Below, piece by piece: positions 8,217 through 16,502 of a DNA stretch of 64,000 bases. Within the stretch, counting starts at the first letter, position 1, and the number at the start of each line of letters is the position of its first letter. Location of the stretch: contig JAGAFR010000085.1 in the NCBI GenBank assembly GCA_017612555.1, positions 1 to 64,000 on the forward strand. The letters run 5' to 3'. Below the pieces are notes generated by a model. That model was not told the DNA's origin, did no database searches, and saw nothing but the letters and a program-made list of their open reading frames with translations. The DNA is from Lachnospiraceae bacterium. Lineage in GTDB: Bacteria; Bacillota; Clostridia; Lachnospirales; Lachnospiraceae. Both the position numbers and the translations under genes were made by a program.

Positions 8217-9125
8217 TTATACGGAGTGCGCATAGCGCGATATGATGCGGACTGCCGAAGCAAGGTATCCGCCTCCGAAAAGATTATAGTGGTTCAGCAC
8301 ATGGTACAGGTTGTACAGATCCCTGCGGTCCTCATAACCGTATTCTTTCGGTATCTTTTCATAATAACCCGCGTAGAACGCCTGCGGCACGGGAGAAAAC
8401 ATCTGCGTCATGGCGATATCCGCCTCCGGGTGCCCCACATATGCCGCGGGATCTATAAGCACAGGACGTCCATCCTTATCGATCAGATGATTTCCTCCCC
8501 ACATATCTCCATGAAGGAGTGAAGGTTTGGAAGGCTCCGTCAGAAGATCATCAAGCCTGTCGAGAACGCTTTGCATATCTCTTATGTTTTCCCCGGAGAA
8601 AGCATGGCTTGCCATCTTAAACTGCACCTCAAGCCTGCACTCCCGGAAAAAATCTATCCAGTTGTCCTTGGGAGTATTAGCCTGAACAGATGCTCCGATA
8701 TAATCATCACGAAGAAATCCGTATCTCCCGCCGCCTGAAAAAGATGCCGCATCCGCAAGATGCATGTCGGCAAACTGCCTGCCCATCCTCTCCATGGCAT
8801 CATTCCCGGCCCGACCGGTCTCTATCAGATCCATCATCAGAAATGAGATCCCGTTTTGCCGGTCTACCCCCTTCGCGTACAGGTGCGGTGTTGCAATCGT
8901 TCCCGTAGCTGCGATAGCCGCAAGACCGGCTTCCTCGGCATCAAAAAAATCCGCATTCTTTGCGGAATTGGTCTTGATCAGCACATGATCACCCGATGAA
9001 AGGGTCAGTTTATATGTGGAATTGATATCACCCGCCCCAAAGCGCACCTTTCCGGCAACGGATGTACCTGTACCAAAGCACCCTTTTACGGCTTCCTCAA
9101 CCGATCCGTATGATGTAAGCGCCAT
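8217..9125 (-). CDS. Fructosamine kinase / phosphotransferase family protein
   Basis: Member of the fructosamine-3-kinase branch of the APH/choline-kinase fold. In that family the enzymes phosphorylate ketoamine adducts on proteins or small ketoamines. The 302-residue protein has the N-terminal lobe with VLIKTN, the catalytic loop LHGDMWGGNHL (about 205) and the metal-binding IDPAAY (about 224), followed by GHPEADIAM, which is characteristic of this family. Its ATG overlaps the stop of the upstream degenerate GGDEF gene by one base (TAATG). Its place at the end of a sensory operon is unexplained; the natural substrate cannot be told from sequence. Confidence 0.88.
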   Translation of the reverse strand: MALTSYGSVEEAVKGCFGTGTSVAGKVRFGAGDINSTYKLTLSSGDHVLIKTNSAKNADFFDAEEAGLAAIAATGTIATPHLYAKGVDRQNGISFLMMDLIETGRAGNDAMERMGRQFADMHLADAASFSGGGRYGFLRDDYIGASVQANTPKDNWIDFFRECRLEVQFKMASHAFSGENIRDMQSVLDRLDDLLTEPSKPSLLHGDMWGGNHLIDKDGRPVLIDPAAYVGHPEADIAMTQMFSPVPQAFYAGYYEKIPKEYGYEDRRDLYNLYHVLNHYNLFGGGYLASAVRIISRYAHSV

Positions 9126-11269
9126 TATCCCCGCCTTTTGGAAGCATCATCGATCGCTTCCTTCATCTTCTCGTTAGCCCTCTTAACAACTGTCTTAATG
9201 TCCTTTGCACCGTTTATGCAGTAGACCGCACCGGCCAGGACGCTTATACCTTTATCACCGGCATTCTTCTCAAAACGCGCAACATCATCATAGAAGTATG
9301 TTTCATCGGTTTCAAATCCGAATGCGGCAAATCTTGATCCCGCAAGACGGAAGACATTTTCTTTTCCAAACACTTCACTCATAACGGTGACCATATCCGC
9401 GATGACAGCATCTCCTGCCTCAAATCCACCCTTATCACTGATCTCTTCAAGATCCGATATGGTACACATCATATATCCGAACGACGATGCAAGATCAAGC
9501 CTGTTGAAAACAAACTCATCATATGCTCGCCTGTTCTGCGCACCGGAGAGAGAGTCATTGTATGTATATATCCTCATCCTCTTCTGATCATCACGACGCA
9601 GTATCAGCTGTGACAGGAAATATGAAGTCAGATTTGCGACCGATGATGCCTCATCGATGTTATTGGCAGGCATATCAAGAAGGAGGAGTATCCCGGTCAC
9701 AACGCCGTCAACCTCGAGCGGGTTGGCAACAACGTTCTCAACCCTGTATGTCATCAGCATGTTATATATGCTCGGGTTTTCGTCCTTAAAGCGTTCAACA
9801 TCTTCAAGTACGTATCTGTTCCCGTTTTCCTTGTATGAACTGATCATCCTGTCAACAGCCCCTTTGTACGGAACATACAGAAGATCTATCGATTTCTTTT
9901 CAAGGCTGCTGTCGAACCACGCATATCTACCGTGGAATCTTCCGTTATGAGAGTCCTCGAACACTATCACTCTCTTACACCGAAGTTCCGTACCCATGTA
10001 TTCAAGCATCAGTCGTATACTCTCATCCGGCGAATCGGACGAAAGCGCATATTGAAGCGCCCTGTTGGTAAAACGTTCAATCTCAACAACACGCCGGTCC
10101 TTGGTCCACCATCTTATGAACTGAACCAGTACTATCGGGATAAGGACAAATGTTCCCACACTTGTCAGTGTCCCGTATGTGTTTCCTATCATCTTCTTGA
10201 AATAATACAGACAGTAATCCGTAAGCGAAAAGATTATAAAAGCAGATATTCCCACATAATAAAACCGAAGTCCCGACTTGATACCGTTCGTCCTGCAGTA
10301 ACGTTCGTGCCGGACAAAGATCACTATCGTCAGTACTATGATCTGTCCGAAAAATAATATGAGCATCTTCTGGAATGTGTTCATCATATCAATGCCGAAT
10401 ACAAATCTGGTTATCAACAGATACGCTATCGACACCACATTGAGCCAGAATTCGATCAGAGGATATATCCTGCTCTTTTTATATGTAAGTGAGTTGAAAA
10501 AACAGATCAGCGGAACACCTGCCACAAGGATAAGAAATCTGTCAAGGTTACGGACTATGTATATATGTCCGCTGATGAGCTGGAACACAGTGGAAAGAAC
10601 AAGAAGCCATGCGCCTATGATGAGTGACGCTAATCCCAATGATGCAACATCGAAGGGAAGTCTCTCATTATCGGATATGACAAAACTTATGAGCAGGAAT
10701 ACAAGACCGAAGAAAATGATCAGCCCCGATGACAGAACGGTGAGGAGATTACTCCTCATCACCATATACACATAAGGAACCGCTCCACCCACATACATAT
10801 TCTCGAGATGTCCGCGCTTGGAGGTAATGCTGAGATTAGATCTCTCAAAACGTATCTGAACCGTCCCTCCCGCATCCGACTCGGACAGACCGACCTCATG
10901 GTATGCGGTTCCGTATCCCAAACCTGTGATGTTTTCTTCGGATTTAAAAGAGTATGCGGCAACTCCGTCTATCCAGACATCCAGATTGACGTTATATGAT
11001 TCAAAGCACAGACAGTCCCCGTCAGTTATGTTCATCGGAAGTTTCCTGGAGACCATCGAGGATACTCCGTAATCGTCCACTCGTACATCTTCTATATCAT
11101 AACTGTTCCCGGAATTGTCAGTCCAACCGCCGTTAAAATCACGGAGTTTGCTGTCGGAAGCTTTGTCGAGTCCCACCGTTACCGTTACGATATAAATGAT
11201 CAGGAAAATTGCCAACACGGAAAATACCGTCAGGATAATCCTGTTCTGATCTGTGTTCTTTTTTCCCAT
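9125..11269 (-). CDS. Membrane receptor with 7TM, GAF-like and degenerate GGDEF domains
   Basis: The 714-residue protein has an N-terminal membrane anchor (about 12-32), an extracytoplasmic beta-rich domain (about 40-165) resembling 7TMR-DISM sensors, about seven membrane segments (175-385), a GAF-like region (400-555) and a C-terminal GGDEF fold. The signature GGDEF is replaced by AGSRF (643-647), and the first metal-binding Asp is Thr603, so diguanylate cyclase activity should be lost. It is a paralogue of the protein at 16495-18678, with the same architecture and conserved stretches such as FGIDM/YGIDM and NRRA. It may act as a receptor, a partner of the intact paralogue, or a GTP- or c-di-GMP-binding scaffold. 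It follows the DegV hybrid kinase by 20 bases. Confidence 0.88.
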   Translation of the reverse strand: MGKKNTDQNRIILTVFSVLAIFLIIYIVTVTVGLDKASDSKLRDFNGGWTDNSGNSYDIEDVRVDDYGVSSMVSRKLPMNITDGDCLCFESYNVNLDVWIDGVAAYSFKSEENITGLGYGTAYHEVGLSESDAGGTVQIRFERSNLSITSKRGHLENMYVGGAVPYVYMVMRSNLLTVLSSGLIIFFGLVFLLISFVISDNERLPFDVASLGLASLIIGAWLLVLSTVFQLISGHIYIVRNLDRFLILVAGVPLICFFNSLTYKKSRIYPLIEFWLNVVSIAYLLITRFVFGIDMMNTFQKMLILFFGQIIVLTIVIFVRHERYCRTNGIKSGLRFYYVGISAFIIFSLTDYCLYYFKKMIGNTYGTLTSVGTFVLIPIVLVQFIRWWTKDRRVVEIERFTNRALQYALSSDSPDESIRLMLEYMGTELRCKRVIVFEDSHNGRFHGRYAWFDSSLEKKSIDLLYVPYKGAVDRMISSYKENGNRYVLEDVERFKDENPSIYNMLMTYRVENVVANPLEVDGVVTGILLLLDMPANNIDEASSVANLTSYFLSQLILRRDDQKRMRIYTYNDSLSGAQNRRAYDEFVFNRLDLASSFGYMMCTISDLEEISDKGGFEAGDAVIADMVTVMSEVFGKENVFRLAGSRFAAFGFETDETYFYDDVARFEKNAGDKGISVLAGAVYCINGAKDIKTVVKRANEKMKEAIDDASKRRG

Positions 11270-11289
11270 AAGTCTGCCCTACCGTTACC

Positions 11290-14200
11290 TCATGATTCAT
11301 CAGGCAAAGCTTTTGAAAGAGCTGTCGCGAGGCTCATCAAATGCTCCATTGTCTTTGCCGTATTCTTCTCTATATAATCTTCGTCACCACTCTTGCCTGC
11401 CATTTCAAGAGCAAGTGCCTCATCAGACAGCTCCTTTGCACCGATCAAAAGAGACGTGCTCTTAAGCGCATGGACCTTTACCGTATATTCCTTCCAGTTT
11501 TTGGATGCTAAGTATTCCATTATTCTGTCCCTGTCGGATTCGATCGAATCACGGAACATTTTAACCGCTGTTAAGTATATTTCCTCAGATCCGCTGTTTT
11601 TTATACCAAGCCCGGCATCCACACCCGGAATACCATCATACCATTTCTCATCTGATACCCCCTCGTTTTCCCGCAATTCTTCTACAGCTGCATATTCATC
11701 TGCATCGTTTGACTCATCGATCATATCCTCTGTTTCTTCATCAAACATACGCCCGATATCATATGAGCTGTCTCCCTCTTCGATAAATACTATCGCAAAA
11801 GCATCCGTACCCATATGGATCGGAAGTATCGCCGACGTTCTCTGGAATACGATACGTTTAAAATCGCATGCTCTCTTAAGGTATGAGACTATCTTCTGTT
11901 TCTGCCCTTCCGACAACTGCGCGTATACTATTACCGCTATATCCTTATCCGGTCTTACAAATGCCGATATCATATGATCGATGAATCTTCTGTAATACCT
12001 CTCAAATCCACCGAGTATGAACTTATCGGGACCGAATCTGCCATTCTTGTATCTGATCACAAGCCTGACATTGAGTGCCCGCAGGAATGCGGCAACGCCT
12101 TCATTGACCGAACCTATCTTTTGCAGGAAGAATATACTGTCGAGGACAAATGCACACTTGATCCTCTTTTGTGCGTTTTCGATCTCACTTATGATCTTCT
12201 CAAATGTTTCTCCCCTTGCTGCCATCCTCTGCGCTATAAGAGTCAGGAAACCGACTGCCGTTGAGCACGCCTCCGAATCTATGATAGCAACATTATCATA
12301 TGACCTTGCTGCCTCGCAGGCTCTCTCATACTCCGCACTTATTCCCGCGCCTCCGGAAATATATATTATGTTATGAGCATACTTCAACCTGCTTCCGAAG
12401 AAATTCCTGAACTCTTCAACAGTGGGAGGAGCACACTCAAACTCCGCGCCCCGGCTGATATATCTGACAAGCTCATCTCCGGATGCCTCGAGCCCGTCAT
12501 AAAATGTATGCCCGGAAGACGTTACCGTATATGGTATTGTCTCTATCTGATTCTTTTTGATCACCGATGCAGGGATATCGCACGTGCTTGCACATGTAAC
12601 AAGTACCGGGATCTTACGGCTGTAATCCCTTGACGTGTTCATCCTTACCATCGCATTATCCATCTTATCCGTTCGCTCAACCTTGGATGCAGGCAGGTGA
12701 TTGATGAGCATTTCCTCAAGCTGGCTCCCGGTAACGGGTTTAAGCAGATAATCATCGAATCCGCTCTGCTCATACATCTGTCTGTTCTCACTTTCCGCAT
12801 TCGCGGTCAGAACGATTATCGGGATCTTGTTATTAAGACCGGCAACCTGGGTTCTTATGTGCTGCATACACTCGATCCCGTCCATCTCCGGCATCAGATG
12901 GTCCATGAGTATGACATCATATCTTTCCGCAAGCGTCCTGGCAAGTGCTTCTTCCCCGCTCTTTGCAGTGTCCACCGTGATCCCGGTGCGTTCAATCAGC
13001 TTTCTTTCAACCGTAAGGTTCATCACACTGTCATCAACGATAAGAACCCTCGCGTCTTTTGCGGTAAATAATACGCTGTGATCACGGTTTCCGTTCGTCT
13101 TTCCGTAACTGCCGATATCAACCGATCCGATGACATCAGATCTTGTGACTCTCTGACGAAGTGTTACCGTAAATGTCGATCCCTGTGTATAAATACTGTC
13201 AACCGCTATCCTTCCACCCATCAGGTCGACAAGCTGCTTAACGATGGACAGTCCCAGACCGGTTCCTTCTATCCTGGCATTTCTGCCTTCATCCACTCTC
13301 TTGAAAGCGTCAAACAGGAACGGAATGACTTCCTGCTTGATCCCCATTCCGGTATCCGAAACACTGTACATGATGACTATCTGGTCATCTTCCTGTGTTT
13401 CTTTTTCGATGTGAAGCGTTACCGATCCTTCTTTGGTGTATTTGACGGCGTTATTGAGAAGGTTGATGAGTATCTGTCTGATACGCATCTCATCACCGTA
13501 GAGTTCCGACGGAAGTGAGGGATCGATCTCAACATTGAACGCCAGTCCCTTCTCTTCAGCTCTGTGCCAGATCATATTTACTATATCCGATATCATTTCC
13601 GCCATATTATAGTTGACCGGCACGATATCCATCTTTCCGGCTTCTATCTTGGAAAAATCAAGAATATCATTAATGAGCGACAGGAGCATGCGGCCGGCTC
13701 CCTGAATGTTACCCGCGTCCTTTTTGATCGAATCGGACGCGCTGGGGTCACTTAAGATCACCTCGTTAAGCCCGAGTATGGAATTGATAGGCGTTCTGAT
13801 CTCATGGCTCATATTGGAAAAGAATCTGTTCTGCGATCTGCTGAGATTCTCAGCCTTCTTCATCTCTTCCCGTGCCATATTGCTCTCCTGCGTGTACAGA
13901 AGGCTCTGGAACCATGTCATTACAAAGCATACATACCCGACTTCCACAACAGCCAGTGCGGTATCGATATATCTTACTTCTCTTGTATATTTCTGCGTAA
14001 GTTCGGGATGATAATAGCCAAATACAAATAAAGCCGCAACTACGACAGTGAGTATGATGATCGTGGCGATACGCGTTCCTCCCGACAAAACAAGACCTAT
14101 ATACAGGTACGCAAATATCATCCACGGTATTACCGCTCCCTCCGTACCTCCTCCAAAGTAGAAAACGATGGGAATGATGATGAATACTAGTGCAAAAGAA

Positions 14201-14442
14201 ATGATCCTGATTGCGGGATTGATCCTGTTCATGCGCACTGACATCAGCGTTATGAAAGGAACCGTTATTGTAGTTACGGCCAGCATTATGATCTCGACTA
14301 TGCTGTCGCCATAGATGATATCTCCCACCAGTGCAATGGCACAAACGACAATAGCAACCAGTGTAAGAACGACAAATACCCGCTCCCTGAGACTCCTTGA
14401 AGAGTCGGATATGATCTTTTTGATATGCTTATCAAACCTCAT
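11290..14442 (-). CDS. Hybrid histidine kinase fused to a DegV lipid-binding domain and HPt
   Basis: A 1050-residue phosphorelay protein. In order: about six membrane segments (22-180), HisKA with SHEIRTP (phosphorylated His213), an HATPase domain with DTGMG (363-367) and GTGLGLS (393-399), a receiver domain with Asp514 in MDHLMPEMDG, a DegV-like fold (about 611-887), an acidic linker, and an HPt domain with HALKS (His991). The DegV region shows the family's running order: ASTCDIP, FYDG, APPT in place of TSQPS, VAIIDSE, FVLDS, and PIHMG near the end. Known DegV/FakB proteins bind fatty acids, so the kinase may sense or report a lipid; that is inference. It overlaps the upstream kinase gene by ATGA, so the two are co-translated. 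No dedicated DNA-binding regulator lies nearby. Confidence 0.93.
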   Translation of the reverse strand: MRFDKHIKKIISDSSRSLRERVFVVLTLVAIVVCAIALVGDIIYGDSIVEIIMLAVTTITVPFITLMSVRMNRINPAIRIISFALVFIIIPIVFYFGGGTEGAVIPWMIFAYLYIGLVLSGGTRIATIIILTVVVAALFVFGYYHPELTQKYTREVRYIDTALAVVEVGYVCFVMTWFQSLLYTQESNMAREEMKKAENLSRSQNRFFSNMSHEIRTPINSILGLNEVILSDPSASDSIKKDAGNIQGAGRMLLSLINDILDFSKIEAGKMDIVPVNYNMAEMISDIVNMIWHRAEEKGLAFNVEIDPSLPSELYGDEMRIRQILINLLNNAVKYTKEGSVTLHIEKETQEDDQIVIMYSVSDTGMGIKQEVIPFLFDAFKRVDEGRNARIEGTGLGLSIVKQLVDLMGGRIAVDSIYTQGSTFTVTLRQRVTRSDVIGSVDIGSYGKTNGNRDHSVLFTAKDARVLIVDDSVMNLTVERKLIERTGITVDTAKSGEEALARTLAERYDVILMDHLMPEMDGIECMQHIRTQVAGLNNKIPIIVLTANAESENRQMYEQSGFDDYLLKPVTGSQLEEMLINHLPASKVERTDKMDNAMVRMNTSRDYSRKIPVLVTCASTCDIPASVIKKNQIETIPYTVTSSGHTFYDGLEASGDELVRYISRGAEFECAPPTVEEFRNFFGSRLKYAHNIIYISGGAGISAEYERACEAARSYDNVAIIDSEACSTAVGFLTLIAQRMAARGETFEKIISEIENAQKRIKCAFVLDSIFFLQKIGSVNEGVAAFLRALNVRLVIRYKNGRFGPDKFILGGFERYYRRFIDHMISAFVRPDKDIAVIVYAQLSEGQKQKIVSYLKRACDFKRIVFQRTSAILPIHMGTDAFAIVFIEEGDSSYDIGRMFDEETEDMIDESNDADEYAAVEELRENEGVSDEKWYDGIPGVDAGLGIKNSGSEEIYLTAVKMFRDSIESDRDRIMEYLASKNWKEYTVKVHALKSTSLLIGAKELSDEALALEMAGKSGDEDYIEKNTAKTMEHLMSLATALSKALPDES

Positions 14443-16502
14443 ACTCCGCCTCCTTCAGTGTCTTTGCCGGCAGCGCCCTTTGGAAGGACAGCTCTCATCG
14501 TTCGTTCGAATTCATTGATATCGATCGGCTTTCCGATAAACCCAGCAAAACCTTCTCTCAGGAACATCTCTTTTGCCCCGCTTACAACATTGGCGGTAAG
14601 CGCGATCACCCTTGCCGTCCTCTGCTGGTTGAAGGCGATATCGGTTATCCTCTTCATCGCCTCCACGCCATCCATCTTAGGCATCATATGATCCATGAAT
14701 ATCACATCATATTCATTATCTGTAAACTTCTGTATAGCTTCCGGACCTGAGCCTGCGGTATCCACGATCATGTTATACTCGGCAAACAGTCCTTTGGCAA
14801 CGATCAGGTTAAGAGGTTCATCATCAACAACAAGTGCTCTTACATTATCAAGAACAGGCTTCTCAGGACCCTTTACGGCCGGAGCCAGTACACCGCTCTC
14901 GCCGTTTAGTACTCTCACTATCGGGTATCCGTAGAGAGGACGCGGCATAAGGATTATATTGTCTTTTTTCGTTATCTTGTCTCCGGTCGTGCTTATCGCG
15001 ATGGTAACGTTTTTTGATATCCTGTCATAGAATTCGGGATCGGCCAGATATTCCTTCTCGCCCATGAATATGTTGGTGATGTCTCCCCGGTTGATCATCT
15101 TTTCAACATCCGCAGCCGTAGGTGCAAAATACATATTGATACGGAGATCCGAAGCGGTGTTTATCGCCATCTCCCTGTACAGTTCCCATACCCTGGAATC
15201 CTTATAATTATCCGGATTGAGATGATATATGACATTGTAGAATCTGTCTGTATTTATACGAAGACAGGGAGTCGGATCCACAACAGACTGAGGGATCGAC
15301 ACACGCACCGTAGTGCCTTTCCCCTTTATACTGCTGATGCTTATGAATCCTTTCATTCTCCGGACGAATCCGTACACTATCGGAAGTCCCAGCCCCACAC
15401 CTCCGGTACTGCGGCTTCTCGTTCTGTTACTCTGGTACATTCCGTTGTTGATCTTCTCGATCTCGTCCGCTCTCATGCCTACACCGGTATCTGTCACTTC
15501 CATGATGAGATTGGTTGTATCCCCATGATCAATTGTCGTGATACGAAGGTATACTCCTCCTCTGTGTGTGAATTTGAAAGCATTATCCAGTATATGACCG
15601 AGTATCTTGTTGATCCTTCTGGCATCACCCAACAGAACTGACGGTGTGTTGGGATCAAGATCGACTATAAGGTCTTTGTCGGTTTCCTTCTGGTAGAATG
15701 TGTAGCCGGCAATGACATCATTGATCATTGATGCCACATCGTATTTACTTTCTTCAAGAAGGACATCTCCTCTTTGTATCTCACCGTAATCCTGTATATC
15801 CTCGATCTGACGGGCCATTCTGAATCCCGCATCACATATCGAGGCAACATCATCCCTTTTTTCTTTTTTCAGTATGATAGTGGAAAGACCGTTTATGACA
15901 TTTACGGGAGTTCGAAGTTCATGCGATATATTGGCCAGGAAGTCTTCCATATCGCTTTTGTCATTTTCCCTTTCCTCATTCAATCGCTCCAGTTCCTGTG
16001 TATCAACCGCATCATTTAAGATGATCTCACGAAGTACAAAGAATCCGCAGACCTCAGTAACACAATGAAGGATTATCCTGGATATTGTAAGCGAATCAAA
16101 AGTGATAAGTCCTGCAGATGCATTTCTTACAACCTGCATGATGATAAGAAAAAAGAATTCCGTAAGGATAAGGTTCAAAAACTCGGCTCTTCGAAGCAGC
16201 GCAACAACAGTCATGAGAAGAAACGATACGACCACGATATCAAAAGTACTCGTATCGTGAACGCCATGATAAAACGCAAGTATCATCGAAAAGATGAGGT
16301 AATAATTCTCCCTGAAAGATCTCTGCCTGTATTGAAGTATATGAAGTACCCAGGAAGCCACGACACCTATCAGGATAAGCGGCGGCACCCAGTATTCCCA
16401 TCCCTGGGAAACATTCTCGATGATGGTACCGATCGAGGCGATCGTAAGGATCGCCAGAACCGTATTATGCACTCTTGTATTCTGCTGATTCATTTCATTC
16501 AT
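14439..16502 (-). CDS. Hybrid sensor histidine kinase with pseudo-receiver and receiver domains
   Basis: A 687-residue kinase with about five membrane segments (15-160), a short coiled coil, HisKA with SHELRTP (His194), and HATPase with DTGVGM (338-343) and GVGLGLP. A region at about 412-535 looks like a receiver fold without the phospho-accepting Asp, and the C-terminal receiver is intact (DD at 560-561, Asp604 in MDHMMPKMDG, and a GKPID motif). It has no HPt of its own, so its phosphoryl group may pass to the HPt of the downstream DegV kinase; that is inference. It overlaps the upstream GGDEF gene by 8 bases and the downstream kinase by 4. Confidence 0.93.
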   Translation of the reverse strand: MNEMNQQNTRVHNTVLAILTIASIGTIIENVSQGWEYWVPPLILIGVVASWVLHILQYRQRSFRENYYLIFSMILAFYHGVHDTSTFDIVVVSFLLMTVVALLRRAEFLNLILTEFFFLIIMQVVRNASAGLITFDSLTISRIILHCVTEVCGFFVLREIILNDAVDTQELERLNEERENDKSDMEDFLANISHELRTPVNVINGLSTIILKKEKRDDVASICDAGFRMARQIEDIQDYGEIQRGDVLLEESKYDVASMINDVIAGYTFYQKETDKDLIVDLDPNTPSVLLGDARRINKILGHILDNAFKFTHRGGVYLRITTIDHGDTTNLIMEVTDTGVGMRADEIEKINNGMYQSNRTRSRSTGGVGLGLPIVYGFVRRMKGFISISSIKGKGTTVRVSIPQSVVDPTPCLRINTDRFYNVIYHLNPDNYKDSRVWELYREMAINTASDLRINMYFAPTAADVEKMINRGDITNIFMGEKEYLADPEFYDRISKNVTIAISTTGDKITKKDNIILMPRPLYGYPIVRVLNGESGVLAPAVKGPEKPVLDNVRALVVDDEPLNLIVAKGLFAEYNMIVDTAGSGPEAIQKFTDNEYDVIFMDHMMPKMDGVEAMKRITDIAFNQQRTARVIALTANVVSGAKEMFLREGFAGFIGKPIDINEFERTMRAVLPKGAAGKDTEGGGV

